This document shows, one piece after another, positions 1 through 11,323 of a stretch of 64,000 nt of DNA. Origin of the DNA: an uncultured Collinsella sp. (GTDB taxonomy: Bacteria > Actinomycetota > Coriobacteriia > Coriobacteriales > Coriobacteriaceae); NCBI GenBank assembly GCA_900767675.1, contig CAAFZX010000020.1:1-64000 (forward strand). Direction: 5' to 3'. The translations under genes were made by a program, and so were the position numbers. Below the pieces are notes generated by a model. That model was given only the letters and a program-made list of their open reading frames with translations. It was not told the origin of the DNA and did not search any database. Position 1 is the first letter of the stretch. Each line of letters opens with the position of its first letter.

Positions 1-164
1 CCGTTGCCGTGGGTGATGATGATCTCGTTGCCCTGCTCGATGAGGCCGAGGAGGGCGTGGGCGGTGTTGCTCACGGCCTCGATCTGCTCGACGGGGTTGT
101 TGCCGAGGGCGTTGCCGCCGAGGGCGACGACAATACGATCGGGCTTGCCAAGAGGCTTAGACAT
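1..164 (-). CDS. arcC: Carbamate kinase, N-terminal part (cut by window edge)
   Basis: This is the first 54 codons of a gene that runs off the left edge. The translation starts [20 protein letters not shown] and continues through [10 protein letters not shown] to IIITHGNG. The VALGGNALG phosphate loop and the ITHGNG motif are the N-terminal signatures of carbamate kinase, an amino-acid-kinase-fold enzyme. It converts carbamoyl phosphate and ADP to carbamate (then ammonia and CO2) and ATP, the last step of the arginine deiminase pathway. The ATG at 164 is preceded by AGAAAGGA with good spacing. The rest of the gene and any arcA/arcB partners lie outside the window, so the operon context cannot be judged. 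The family call is firm. The physiological role (arginine, agmatine or purine fermentation) is inference. Confidence 0.9.
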   Translation of the reverse strand, partial: MSKPLGKPDRIVVALGGNALGNNPVEQIEAVSNTAHALLGLIEQGNEIIITHGN

Positions 165-766
165 TGCTGGAATCCTTTCTGTAAAAGGTCTACAACCCAT
201 TAATAACCCGCGTCCGTGCAATACGCGAGTTTATTAAGGTTTATATTCTCTTTATCGCTCATTTTATTCATTTTGAAAATAGTTGAACGGTGAACGGTCG
301 TTTTTATCCGCTCAGCGTAAAGAATGCCAGCTCAGATATGTTTACGCCATTTACGTGCGACTTTATTTAAATGGAGCGAGGATTAGGCTGGATTATGCAA
401 ACTATATCTTTGCTAAACACAAATCAGATAGCGCAAAATCTTACTCGCACTATACGAGATTCTATGCACTTATTGAACGAGTATGCAACCCTGCAATAAC
501 ATGGCGTTTTTCATCCAACTTAAGGAATAGACGAGGCCTATGCCCGCGCGTCGACCGGCCGCCGGCGAGCCGTCTCGTCGATTGCCGCTTCCAGAAAATC
601 AAAAACTGATATTGCGCGCGCAATTGCGGCATGGTACTTTAGCGAAGAACAGCGCGGGCTGGGGCGACAGAGATCTGTCGTGAAGTTTGGGTTCGGCGAC
701 CCCGCTGCTGTCTTCTCCTTATCCGCCAGCGAGCCCCTTGAGCGACGGATTGAGGAGGTCCTTACT
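165..766. other. AT-rich intergenic region upstream of carbamate kinase
   Basis: This 600-base stretch contains no gene I can support. The part from about 180 to 540 is clearly lower in GC than the flanking genes, as expected of a promoter region. A plus-strand frame of 108 codons at 283-609 has no ribosome-binding site, biased composition and no recognisable family, so it was not called. An imperfect inverted repeat at 200-237 is listed separately. The last part, from about 610, leads into the next gene, whose ribosome-binding site is at 752-758. Confidence 0.6.
200..237. promoter_or_regulatory. Imperfect inverted repeat upstream of carbamate kinase
   Basis: The arms are TTAATAACCCGCG (200-212) and CGCGAGTTTATTAA (224-237). 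They pair except for one extra base and one mismatch. The element lies 36-73 bases upstream of the carbamate kinase start codon, in the promoter zone. It could be an operator for a dimeric regulator. No known consensus (ArgR, FNR or Crp) is matched well enough to name one. Confidence 0.35.
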
Positions 767-1183
767 ATGACAAAAATGCTCAAGATCACGTTGAATGGCG
801 AGACGTTTCTCGCCGACATGCTCTGGGATGAAGCGCCCGAAACATGCAAGCTGTTCGAATCGTCCTGTCCGGTCGAGTCGCGTATCTTTTCGGCAAAGAT
901 TTGTGATGCCGAGGTGACGTATCCTGTCTCGGGCCCCATCGCCAACTATGAACACATCGAGAACCCCGTCTTTCACGAACCGGCGGGCGCCGTGAGCTGG
1001 TATGGCGGCTGGTCGTCAATTTGCATCTTCTTTGACGTGTGCGAGCCCTTTGGCACCTGCAACATGTTCGCCCGCATCTGCGAAGCCGACCGCGAGCGCT
1101 TTGCCGCCGCCTGCCGCAATGTCTGGGACAACCAGGGCCTGTACATCAAAAACGAAATCGTCGAGATCGAAGCGGAGGCCTAA
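767..1183 (+). CDS. DUF3830-like (cyclophilin-fold) protein
   Basis: A 138-residue protein beginning MTKMLKITLNGETFLADMLW. The start at 767 is chosen because GAGGAGG at 752-758 sits just upstream; a longer in-frame version from 680 has no such site. The overall pattern (a short N-terminal strand, DEAPETC, a central YEHIENPVF segment, a WYGGWSS turn and an NMFARI segment) resembles DUF3830 proteins, which adopt a cyclophilin-like barrel and often sit with amidohydrolase or catabolic genes. No catalytic residue can be assigned. The next gene begins 2 bases after its stop, so the pair is almost certainly co-transcribed. The family match is moderate and the function unknown. Confidence 0.65.
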   Translation: MTKMLKITLNGETFLADMLWDEAPETCKLFESSCPVESRIFSAKICDAEVTYPVSGPIANYEHIENPVFHEPAGAVSWYGGWSSICIFFDVCEPFGTCNMFARICEADRERFAAACRNVWDNQGLYIKNEIVEIEAEA

Positions 1184-1185
1184 AG

Positions 1186-1710
1186 ATGATGGATATCAAC
1201 ACCCTGCTCACGCTCGACCTTGCTGAGTACACCACTGCACTTGAAGCCCTCGCCGACCAAATGATGCTCGAGGAGCCCCGCGACATCGACCTGATGCGCC
1301 GCCGCAAGCTCGACACCGGCCGCGAATTCGCCGTCTGGAACTTCACCGTCGGCTACTGTATGAACGCCACCGACGCCCTCTCCCTCCTGCGAGCCCAGGC
1401 CAACGAAAACGCCAACGACGGCACCGCCGACCTCGCAACGATCAACAACAGTGCCGCGCGCCTGTGCGACTGGTTCTCGGGCGCCTTCGACGTCACCGGC
1501 AAAATGGATGACACCACGGCAATCCTCGCCCACAGCCGCGACCTCTACGCCCAGGTAGGGACTCACGAACAGTTTGCGGCCCTCACCCGCGCCACCGAGC
1601 GCTATCTGGTCCAGCTCCAATTTTGGGTCGACCGCCAGATTCCCTGGCCGGCTATTAGCGACCTCGTCCACGGCTACCGCTTACGCACAGAAAGCGGCGA
1701 GACAAGGTAA
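1186..1710 (+). CDS. Hypothetical protein, partner of the DUF3830-like gene
   Basis: A 174-residue soluble protein starting MMDINTLLTLDLAEY. The start was placed at the first ATG after the preceding stop, with GGAGG at 1174-1178 inside the end of the upstream gene, which suggests translational coupling. It looks mainly alpha-helical, rich in Ala, Leu and Asp, with no signal peptide or membrane span and only two cysteines. A conserved-looking core reads REFAVWNFTVGYCMNATDAL, and the C-terminus is basic. I do not recognise the family. Its position suggests a function shared with the DUF3830-like protein. Composition matches the neighbours and there is no sign of recent transfer. Confidence 0.7.
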   Translation: MMDINTLLTLDLAEYTTALEALADQMMLEEPRDIDLMRRRKLDTGREFAVWNFTVGYCMNATDALSLLRAQANENANDGTADLATINNSAARLCDWFSGAFDVTGKMDDTTAILAHSRDLYAQVGTHEQFAALTRATERYLVQLQFWVDRQIPWPAISDLVHGYRLRTESGETR

Positions 1711-1788
1711 GCCAAGCAAGTAGCACCAACAAAGTCCCACCACGGGACACAAAGTAGCAATCAGAGGGCTGAAGACGCCAACAACAGC

Positions 1789-1950
1789 GTCCCCAGCCCT
1801 CTCCATAGCGCTGCGCGTTTCGAGCCAAAGGCGCGAAAAAGCAAAGGGATAAAAGGCGGTAACGACCAAGTCCCCAGCCCTTTCCCAAAGTAACGCGTGG
1901 TTTCGCGGCAAAGCCGCGAAACAGCGAAAGGGACATAAGGCCCCTCAGCC
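1789..1950. repeat. Tandem pair of ~81-base palindromic units
   Basis: Two imperfect copies begin with GTCCCCAGCCCT at 1789 and 1870, a period of 81 bases. Each unit then has a CGCG..TTTCG core, a short inverted repeat (TTTCGCGGC-aaa-GCCGCGAAA in the second copy) and ends in AAAGGGA.A.AAGG. The second copy also pairs CCCTTTC with GAAAGGG around the core. The units lie between a plus-strand gene ending at 1710 and a minus-strand gene ending at 2127, so they may act as terminators, but two units in tandem also fit a small dispersed repeat. Confidence 0.6.
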
Positions 1951-1991
1951 ACGTCCTTCATTCAGCCCCACAATCCGAGGACGTAGTCGTA

Positions 1992-2115
1992 GCAGGATCT
2001 GAGGGCTAACCTTCGCGGACATTCCGCAGGACGAAAGAGCCCCCGCCGCACGTAGTGCGCAGCGGGGGTTCTTTCATGTCCGAGGACGTCCGCGAAGGTT
2101 AGCCCTCAGATCCTG
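1992..2115. terminator. Very long nested hairpin between convergent genes
   Basis: A perfect 29-base inverted repeat (1992-2020 with 2087-2115) encloses a second stem built from GAAAGAGCCCCCGC and GCGGGGGTTCTTTC, whose tip pairs CGCAC with GTGCG. The whole structure spans 124 bases. It lies 11 bases past the stop codon of the pyruvate:ferredoxin oxidoreductase gene and so probably terminates transcription from that side. The inner GC stem followed by TTCTTTC could also terminate from the left. The outer arm is longer than a terminator needs, so a repeat-element origin is also possible. Confidence 0.6.
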
Positions 2116-2126
2116 CGGTGGGAGAC

Positions 2127-5666
<3,540 letters not shown>

Positions 5667-6117
5667 ATACCCCTCTCCTCTCATATAGGTATACAGGCCC
5701 CGGCGATCGCCGGGATGTTGGCGTGATGGGATTTTCGCTGTTGCTTCCAATCATCTGGCAGGCGGACTCAGCAGCAGGTACATGGCGTGGAGAGAAGGCA
5801 TGCCAAGGCGAGGAGGGCTGCACGCGCTCCACAGGCCCAGCTACCCGTCTTGCACATGACCGAGCGCCGCAAAGGCCGCATGCCGGATGCTCCCGGGCAC
5901 GTCCCGGCGATGGGAAGCGCCCGCAACGGAAATCCGCATGCGGGTTTATTGTACCCCGCCGTCAAGTGTAATTTCGGCAAATATAGGCGGGCGGTAAAGG
6001 TTTACCCCGGGTGACCGCCAAGGGCCAAAATGGTCCCTCCATCCCCGGGCGACTGGCTCTGGCGCGCCAAGGAGCGTCCCAAAGTGCCGGCAGAAAAGGA
6101 ACGTCCCTATCTGCCGG
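5667..6117. other. Long leader/promoter region of the PFOR gene
   Basis: No gene is supported in these 450 bases. On the minus strand, a TACAAT hexamer near 5950-5956 is followed by a palindromic CCGCATGCGG (about 5934-5943) and then roughly 270 bases before the PFOR start codon. This would give an unusually long GC-rich 5' leader with several short hairpins. No known riboswitch or small-RNA signature was found. At the other end, 6086-6118 holds a stem (GCCGGCAGA with TCTGCCGGC) that overlaps the stop codon of the FHA gene and probably terminates its operon. Confidence 0.45.
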
Positions 6118-6118
6118 C
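6086..6118 (-). terminator. Stem-loop at the 3' end of the kinase/FHA operon
   Basis: Arms GCCGGCAGA (6086-6094) and TCTGCCGGC (6110-6118) form a 9-bp stem with a 15-base loop containing GGAACGTCCC, itself a small palindrome. It begins inside the stop codon of the FHA gene. No long U-run follows, so efficiency is uncertain. Confidence 0.45.
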
Positions 6119-7056
6119 TAGAGGGCGCCGAAGAGGATGGCGTAGGTAGTGGATTCGCCGAGCTTGAGCTCGTCGCCGGGATTGAGTTGGGCGGAACGGC
6201 CGGGCTCGACCTGAATGCAGACGCGCGTGGCCCCGTTTACCACCACGGTTCCGTTGGTGGACGACAAGTCCTCGACGTGCCAGATATTTTGAGCATCGCA
6301 CCAGATATGGGCATGGCGGGCCGAGACATCGTCGCCGACGTCGGTAATATCGCCCTCACCAGTGGCCAGCGCGCCAATCTCAACGCCCTGCTCGCTCGGC
6401 TGAATCCAGCGCGGGGCGCTCACGACAAAACTGTTTTGTACGCGCAGCAAGCCCAAGGGGTGCGCCGGGACGGGTTCGCGTTCGCCCGCGGTCATCGACA
6501 TGCCAAGCGAACGCGGCGTGGATGTGCCTCCGCCACAGGTCGCGTGCGCGTAGTCGATGGCATAGTTCACCGAGGACCGCACATCCGCCGAACAACCGAC
6601 GGCGACAAACAGCACCAGCACGGCCTCGGCGCGCTCGGCGGGCATGAGTTCCGCCGCCTGGGACAGGCGATCGAGCGCGTTGCGATAGAGATTCGTGTCC
6701 TGGTGGCACTCTTCGAGCGCGCGTACCATCGGTTCACCTGCAGGGCCGCACACCATATTGATCACAGCCGTGGAGTCCATGGGATTGCGCTGGCGCAGGG
6801 CCAGTTGCGACATAATACGCGCAGCCGAGGTACCGTATTCGGCAAAGTAGCGCTGCTGAAGCGTGCCGACCGGCGCGCGAACGATAAAGCGGGAAACCCA
6901 AGAGCGATCGGCGGCTCGGCTCTGCGGGCTGCGGCCGTCGGCGAGCGGACGGGACGAAAGCACCAAGCCGCACAGCTCGATATGGCTCAGATGCGCCGCG
7001 CGCTTAAAGATGTCAAACATGGCCCCGCATGGGGTGAGCTCAACTTGAGATGCCAT
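6118..7056 (-). CDS. FHA-domain protein, last gene of a kinase operon
   Basis: A 312-residue cytoplasmic protein. Roughly residues 1-200 form an alpha-helical region of unknown type (CGAMFDIFKRAAHLSHIEL at the start), and about 210-312 form a forkhead-associated domain. The FHA signature is clear: DVSARHAHIWC contains the Ser-x-x-His core and DLSSTNGTVVVN the phosphothreonine-binding Asn-Gly turn. FHA domains dock phosphothreonine peptides. This gene starts 3 bases after the stop of a membrane Ser/Thr kinase gene, so it is probably a substrate or adaptor of that kinase. The start ATG at 7056 is the natural one given that spacing. What the N-terminal region does is unknown. The FHA call is firm and the partnership is inferred from the operon. 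Confidence 0.85.
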   Translation of the reverse strand: MASQVELTPCGAMFDIFKRAAHLSHIELCGLVLSSRPLADGRSPQSRAADRSWVSRFIVRAPVGTLQQRYFAEYGTSAARIMSQLALRQRNPMDSTAVINMVCGPAGEPMVRALEECHQDTNLYRNALDRLSQAAELMPAERAEAVLVLFVAVGCSADVRSSVNYAIDYAHATCGGGTSTPRSLGMSMTAGEREPVPAHPLGLLRVQNSFVVSAPRWIQPSEQGVEIGALATGEGDITDVGDDVSARHAHIWCDAQNIWHVEDLSSTNGTVVVNGATRVCIQVEPGRSAQLNPGDELKLGESTTYAILFGAL

Positions 7057-7059
7057 GAC

Positions 7060-8904
7060 CTAGGCCTCCTTGGTCGTAGAAATAGAATCGGACGATACTT
7101 CGACAGGTCCGCCAAAAGTACGGGCAGCTGCAGCTCCACCGGCAAGCGGAGTCGCCATCTGGGCTTTTGTGCGTCGCGGTGCCGAAACGGGAAGTTCAAA
7201 GGCAAAGCCCATCGCGAGCAAAAACCACGTAAGCGTATAGGTTGCAACCAGAGCGGCAACAAGGCCGCCCATCACGGCGCGTTGGGAAAATACGCTACAT
7301 GCAGCCACAACCAGCACCGGAACCTCGCAGGCAGAAAGCGCAAGCACACCCTGCAGGAAGCCCGAGCGCCGATTGCGCGCAAGTGCCCCCGCGACAACGC
7401 CGGCTATGCCTGGCAGCGCCAACGCCAGTGCGGCAATAATACCCGGTATCGACCCAGACCACACGAGCGATCCCAAAGTCGCCGTCACGCGAGCGCCCGA
7501 CGCCAGCAGCGCGGCCGAAACCACGACCACAGCCCAAACCACGCCACAGACGACCGCCGCGCCGACCATCAGCGCGCGACGAACCGCGCGGCCAGACGCA
7601 TCCATGGGGCACGGCGTGAGCGGCTCGCCGCGGAGCGAACGACCGACATTTTGCGCATAGTGGTCACAAAACGCCGAGAGCGCCGCCTCGACCGCCGCCG
7701 GCTCGGGACGATCTTTTTGATGGCTGGACAGACAGGCCATCACCACGTCGAACAGCTGGGCATCGACAAACGCCAGCGCATCGCGTAGCTCCTCGGAATC
7801 CGGCTCAAGCCCCAGCTGCTGGGCCTGCTCGGCCGCGGCGAGCGCCACATCGGGCTCACGACGAAGCAGCTGAGTCAAATCGCAACCGGGCGCATGGGCA
7901 CCAATGGGATAGTCGGGCCGCGTGTCCATCTTGAGACGGTAGGGGCTGGCGATGTCGCGCGTCTTTTTGCGCGAACCCGAGGTGCCCGAAGTACTCTGCG
8001 CGGCTTCGTATGGCGCGACGCCGGCAATGAGCTCGTAAACCGTGCTTGCCGCGGCATAAACGTCGATCGCCGGCGACATACGCAAAGCGCGCAGGTCGGG
8101 AATATCGTCGGTGAGCATCTCGGGCGGAGCGTAGGCAACCGTCGCGCGACGCAGCGTGGCATAGCGCTCGGTAAAGGACGCCTTGCCGCCGGTACCGGCC
8201 ACGGTCGACGCAGGCTCGAGCGCCAGCGACGAGCCAAAGTCGATCAGGCACAGGTCAAAGGTGCCCTCGGCAAGCTGCCGGTCAAGCGGTAGACGCGCCG
8301 TACGCACCATAATATTAGCGGGCGAGATATCGCGATGGACAAAGCCCTCCCCCACCAGGCTCATGCGGCAGAGCAGATCGAACAGGTCGCGCCCCAAGCG
8401 CGCCGCCACAAGCGGCGATAGGCGGCCGGCATCGTCCACGGCAAAGCGCGAGCGCAAGCGGGCGAGCGTCTCGCCCTCGACCCATTCCATGACAATTGCA
8501 GGCACACCGTCAACCTCGCCCCAGCCATAGAGGCGGGGAAAGCCCTTAAGGCCCGAAAGGGCACGATGGCATTCATATTCCTCGCGAAACGCCGCTTTGA
8601 ACTTGGCGACCAGCGCCTCATGGGCGGCGGCATCGTCAAACTCATCGCGCGTCGGCAAGATGAGCTGTTTGAGTGCCACGGCCTCGCCTTGGGCGTTGAC
8701 GGCACGCGTCACGCGGCCGATACCGCCACGGCGCATGGTGGCATCGTCGGCAAACAGCATCGTAAAACGGCGCAGGTAGGCGGGAAGCTCGTCCGTGCCC
8801 AGGGCGACGGCCGGCTCAAACCCGTCGATGCGCGCCAGGCGCAGGCCCACCATGGGATCACGGTTGAGCGACTGGGCTGCCGTAGAAGCGAGGTCATTCG
8901 TCAT
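7060..8904 (-). CDS. Membrane Ser/Thr protein kinase
   Basis: A 614-residue Hanks-type kinase. Visible elements: a glycine loop (GGIGRVTRAV, near 60), the ATP-binding Lys79 in VALKQL, the catalytic loop HRDISPANIM with Asp192, a DFG motif at Asp222 and an APE-type motif (YAPPEML). The catalytic loop has Ser instead of the usual Lys after HRDI. After the kinase domain comes a linker, then about four hydrophobic spans near residues 480-600, with no PASTA repeats or other sensor domain. It therefore probably senses through the membrane or a partner. Its ATGA start overlaps the stop of the upstream Ser/Gly-rich anchored protein, and the FHA gene follows 3 bases after its stop. The three form one tight operon. 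Ligand and targets are unknown. Confidence 0.93.
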   Translation of the reverse strand: MTNDLASTAAQSLNRDPMVGLRLARIDGFEPAVALGTDELPAYLRRFTMLFADDATMRRGGIGRVTRAVNAQGEAVALKQLILPTRDEFDDAAAHEALVAKFKAAFREEYECHRALSGLKGFPRLYGWGEVDGVPAIVMEWVEGETLARLRSRFAVDDAGRLSPLVAARLGRDLFDLLCRMSLVGEGFVHRDISPANIMVRTARLPLDRQLAEGTFDLCLIDFGSSLALEPASTVAGTGGKASFTERYATLRRATVAYAPPEMLTDDIPDLRALRMSPAIDVYAAASTVYELIAGVAPYEAAQSTSGTSGSRKKTRDIASPYRLKMDTRPDYPIGAHAPGCDLTQLLRREPDVALAAAEQAQQLGLEPDSEELRDALAFVDAQLFDVVMACLSSHQKDRPEPAAVEAALSAFCDHYAQNVGRSLRGEPLTPCPMDASGRAVRRALMVGAAVVCGVVWAVVVVSAALLASGARVTATLGSLVWSGSIPGIIAALALALPGIAGVVAGALARNRRSGFLQGVLALSACEVPVLVVAACSVFSQRAVMGGLVAALVATYTLTWFLLAMGFAFELPVSAPRRTKAQMATPLAGGAAAARTFGGPVEVSSDSISTTKEA

Positions 8905-9809
8905 AGGGCGATCGCCGCCACATTGGTGTTGAAGTTGTTGAGCGCGACGTCGTCGTTGCCGTAGTGCCCAACCCATTGACACAGGTTGGTATAGCAGCCC
9001 CACAGATTGGCATACTGCCGATACCACTTAGATTTGGTCGAGAACCTTTGTCGACCAAACTCGGCACGGATAACAAACATGTCATTCGCCAGGGTGTCGC
9101 ACGGTCCGGTATCGCCCGTGGCGTTATAGGTCGACACCACGCTATTGGCGCGGGCGACATAGCCATCGAGCATGTTGTATTTGGTCACGAGCCAACTGTG
9201 GATACTCTCCTCCTCGGCAGCCGAGAGACCACCCGAGCCCGTGTCGCCGCCGGCACCGCCGTCCGTCGAGCCACCACTCGAAGATCCACCGCCAGAGGCG
9301 GAGCCCGAACCGGAACCGCCGTCCGAGCCCGTCGAACCGGTGCCAGAACCGGACCCGTCGGAGCCGCCGGGCTTACCCGTCTGCTGCGTATCCTGTTCCT
9401 TCTGCTGCTCCGTCTTGTTAACGACAGAAGCCACGCTGTTATTGGAAAGCTTCGTGATGATCTTGGTGTTGGTGAGCACGATGGTCTTGCCGTTTGCCAG
9501 CGTAACCTCGTTGTCCGATGTTTCGGGACTGTCCGCATCGTCGCCACCGAACACAACATGCGAGACCACGCTCGCCCACGCATATCCAGTTGTCGTTCCC
9601 AAGTCGCTTTTGGCCTTGCGCCCAATATGCAACTCGCGCGCAGCATGCGCCTGCACCATGGACGGCACCGTCATGCCATAAGCCGAAACACCGGCTATGA
9701 CCAGCACGAGCGAGCAAGACAGCAGCACATACGCCCGAGGCGCCAGGCCCAGCCGGCGTCGCATGCGCACCGTGGCGCCACGCTTTGTCTGAGTGCCCCC
9801 GGGCCGCAT
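8901..9809 (-). CDS. Membrane-anchored Ser/Gly-rich extracellular protein
   Basis: A 302-residue protein, first gene of the kinase/FHA operon. The start at 9809 is preceded by GGAGGAGA; longer in-frame starts have no such site. A basic N-terminus (RMRRRLG) leads into one hydrophobic span (about residues 20-42), so the rest is probably outside the cell. The exterior part has a short N-terminal segment, a low-complexity Gly/Ser/Thr linker of about 60 residues (repeats such as GSGSGTGSTGSDGG), and a C-terminal domain of about 110 residues with an aromatic-rich YANLWGCYTNLCQWVGHY segment. I do not recognise the C-terminal domain. Since the kinase of this operon has no sensor domain of its own, this protein is a plausible signal receptor for it, which is inference only. 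Confidence 0.75.
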   Translation of the reverse strand: MRPGGTQTKRGATVRMRRRLGLAPRAYVLLSCSLVLVIAGVSAYGMTVPSMVQAHAARELHIGRKAKSDLGTTTGYAWASVVSHVVFGGDDADSPETSDNEVTLANGKTIVLTNTKIITKLSNNSVASVVNKTEQQKEQDTQQTGKPGGSDGSGSGTGSTGSDGGSGSGSASGGGSSSGGSTDGGAGGDTGSGGLSAAEEESIHSWLVTKYNMLDGYVARANSVVSTYNATGDTGPCDTLANDMFVIRAEFGRQRFSTKSKWYRQYANLWGCYTNLCQWVGHYGNDDVALNNFNTNVAAIAL

Positions 9810-9963
9810 GCGTTCTCCTCCAACAAAAACACGCCGCTCAGGAGCGGCGCATTCTTTCATATCCATATTTGAGTGTATCAGCGAACCCAAAAGGTTGCGC
9901 AACGAATGGGCAAATACGAGGTGCGAGCGGACCCATCCACGCGATAAGCGGATGAAAAGCAGG

Positions 9964-9979
9964 TTTGTTGCACAACAAA
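9964..9979. promoter_or_regulatory. Perfect 16-base palindrome
   Basis: TTTGTTG-CA-CAACAAA is a perfect palindrome in the 240-base gap between the recR stop and the start of the kinase operon, about 155 bases upstream of that operon's first start codon. It could be an operator for a homodimeric regulator. No regulator can be named. Confidence 0.35.
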
Positions 9980-10052
9980 TGCATGAACGCGCGCTCGGTT
10001 ATGAGTGCCCCGTGCGGCAGGACGACGGGACATGCCGCGGAGCTGACGCCGC

Positions 10053-10649
10053 TTAGATCGCGCGGCGGGCCTCGATAGCGCGGCCAAGCGTAAGCTCGTC
10101 GGCATACTCCAAGTCGCCGCCCACGGGAAGGCCGCTCGCAAGACGCGATACCTCAACGCCCAATGGCTTGATGGTGCGAGCAAGGTAGCTCGCCGTGGTC
10201 TCGCCCTCAATGTTGGGGTTGGTGGCGATAATGACCTCGTGGATGTCCTCGTGGCCCAGGCGCGCCAGCAGCTCGCGGATATGCAGCTGCTCGGGACCGA
10301 TCTTGTCCATGGGGCTGATCACGCCGCCCAACACATGGTACAGGCCATGGTAGCTGCCCGTGCGCTCGATTGCCTGGACGTCGCGCGGCTCGCCCACCAC
10401 GCAAATGCGAGTGGTATCGCGCATCGGGTCCTGGCAGATGGAGCACTCGTCGGCCGTGGCGTAGTTAAAGCAACGACTGCAAAAATGGACCTCCTGCTTA
10501 ACCTCCAGGATGGCCTCGGCCAGGCGGCGGGCCTCCTCGACATCGGCCTCGAGCAGGTAATAGGCGATGCGCTGGGCTGACTTGGGACCAATGCCCGGCA
10601 GACGACCCAGCTCATCGAGCAGTTTTTGCAGACTGTGATTCGCACTCAT
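10053..10649 (-). CDS. recR: Recombination mediator protein RecR
   Basis: A 198-residue protein, the standard RecR length. It acts with RecF/RecO to load RecA onto SSB-coated single-stranded gaps. Visible parts: an N-terminal helix-hairpin-helix ([17 protein letters not shown]), a four-cysteine zinc finger (CSRC and CSIC, near 58-73), and a Toprim domain starting [14 protein letters not shown], followed by the conserved [19 protein letters not shown] segment. The start at 10649 (MSANHSLQ) matches the family N-terminus. No good ribosome-binding site is visible, and translation may be coupled to ybaB, whose stop lies 13 bases upstream. The order ybaB-recR downstream of dnaX is the usual bacterial arrangement, here interrupted by an opposite-strand gene. 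Confidence 0.96.
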   Translation of the reverse strand: MSANHSLQKLLDELGRLPGIGPKSAQRIAYYLLEADVEEARRLAEAILEVKQEVHFCSRCFNYATADECSICQDPMRDTTRICVVGEPRDVQAIERTGSYHGLYHVLGGVISPMDKIGPEQLHIRELLARLGHEDIHEVIIATNPNIEGETTASYLARTIKPLGVEVSRLASGLPVGGDLEYADELTLGRAIEARRAI

Positions 10650-10662
10650 ATATATGCGTGTC

Positions 10663-10983
10663 TTAGAACGGCATGCCCGGGATGTTGAGGCCGCCGGTGA
10701 TGGCGCCCATCTGCTTGTTGGCAAGCTCGTTGACGCCGCGAACGGCCTCGTTGACGGCAGCCATGATCATGTCCTGCAGCATATCGACGTCCTCGGGATC
10801 GAGGGCATCGGGATCGATGGTGAGGTTGACGAGCTCCATCTCGCCGTTAACGGTCACCTTGACCATGCCGCCGCCGGCGGAGGCGTCGACGGTCTGGGAC
10901 TTGAGGTTCTCCTGCGCGGCGGCAAGCTGCTCCTGCATCTTGCGGGCCTGCTTCATCATCTGCTGCATGTTCATACCGGCCAT
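10663..10983 (-). CDS. ybaB: YbaB/EbfC nucleoid-associated protein
   Basis: A 106-residue protein beginning [20 protein letters not shown], a typical YbaB N-terminal helix. The body contains the [18 protein letters not shown] strand pair and a C-terminal [20 protein letters not shown] tail, as in this family. YbaB forms a dimer that binds DNA without strong sequence preference. Its genetic linkage to dnaX and recR is widely conserved, though its exact role is unclear. The ATG at 10983 has AAAGGAG upstream. The gap above it contains a separate gene on the other strand, so ybaB-recR must have its own promoter. A CATAAT hexamer around 11150 on the minus strand is a weak candidate. Confidence 0.95.
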   Translation of the reverse strand: MAGMNMQQMMKQARKMQEQLAAAQENLKSQTVDASAGGGMVKVTVNGEMELVNLTIDPDALDPEDVDMLQDMIMAAVNEAVRGVNELANKQMGAITGGLNIPGMPF

Positions 10984-11323
10984 AATGGCTCCTTTACGTG
11001 CGGCCGCACGCCGAGCTGCAAGGGCAGCCGGAGCGCGGCGGGACTTTCAAACTCAAAAATCGTACCACGGCGCGAGGCCAGCGAGCGGGGCGGACGCGCT
11101 ACCTCAGTCGATATACATGTCCTGGAGCGCAAGCAGCGCCCAAAGATTATGCAAAGTTGAATAATTCGCATCTGCATAATATTGAAAGCTAAATCTTGTA
11201 GAGCCGTAATCCGACATTTTATGCATCCAGCTAGATACCAAAATGCCGGACCGCTGCTCGGGGTGGCGCGCGTGGCGGCGGGGTATAATTTGATTGCCAT
11301 AGATAGCAATTTGGAGGTGCCCC
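10984..11323. other. Divergent promoter region between ybaB and a small membrane-protein gene
   Basis: No gene is supported in these 340 bases. On the plus strand a perfect TATAAT at 11284-11289 lies about 40 bases before the next start codon, without a recognisable -35 box. On the minus strand, an AT-rich segment around 11140-11195 with CATAAT is the likely ybaB promoter zone. Confidence 0.5.

Noticed and set aside
283..609. 108-codon plus-strand frame upstream of the DUF3830-like gene
   Set aside because: No ribosome-binding site, atypical composition and no family resemblance; the region looks like promoter DNA.
1655..1961. Overlapping minus-strand frames across the tandem repeats, with internally similar peptides
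   Set aside because: Their internal similarity comes from the repeated DNA units. No start signal supports translation.
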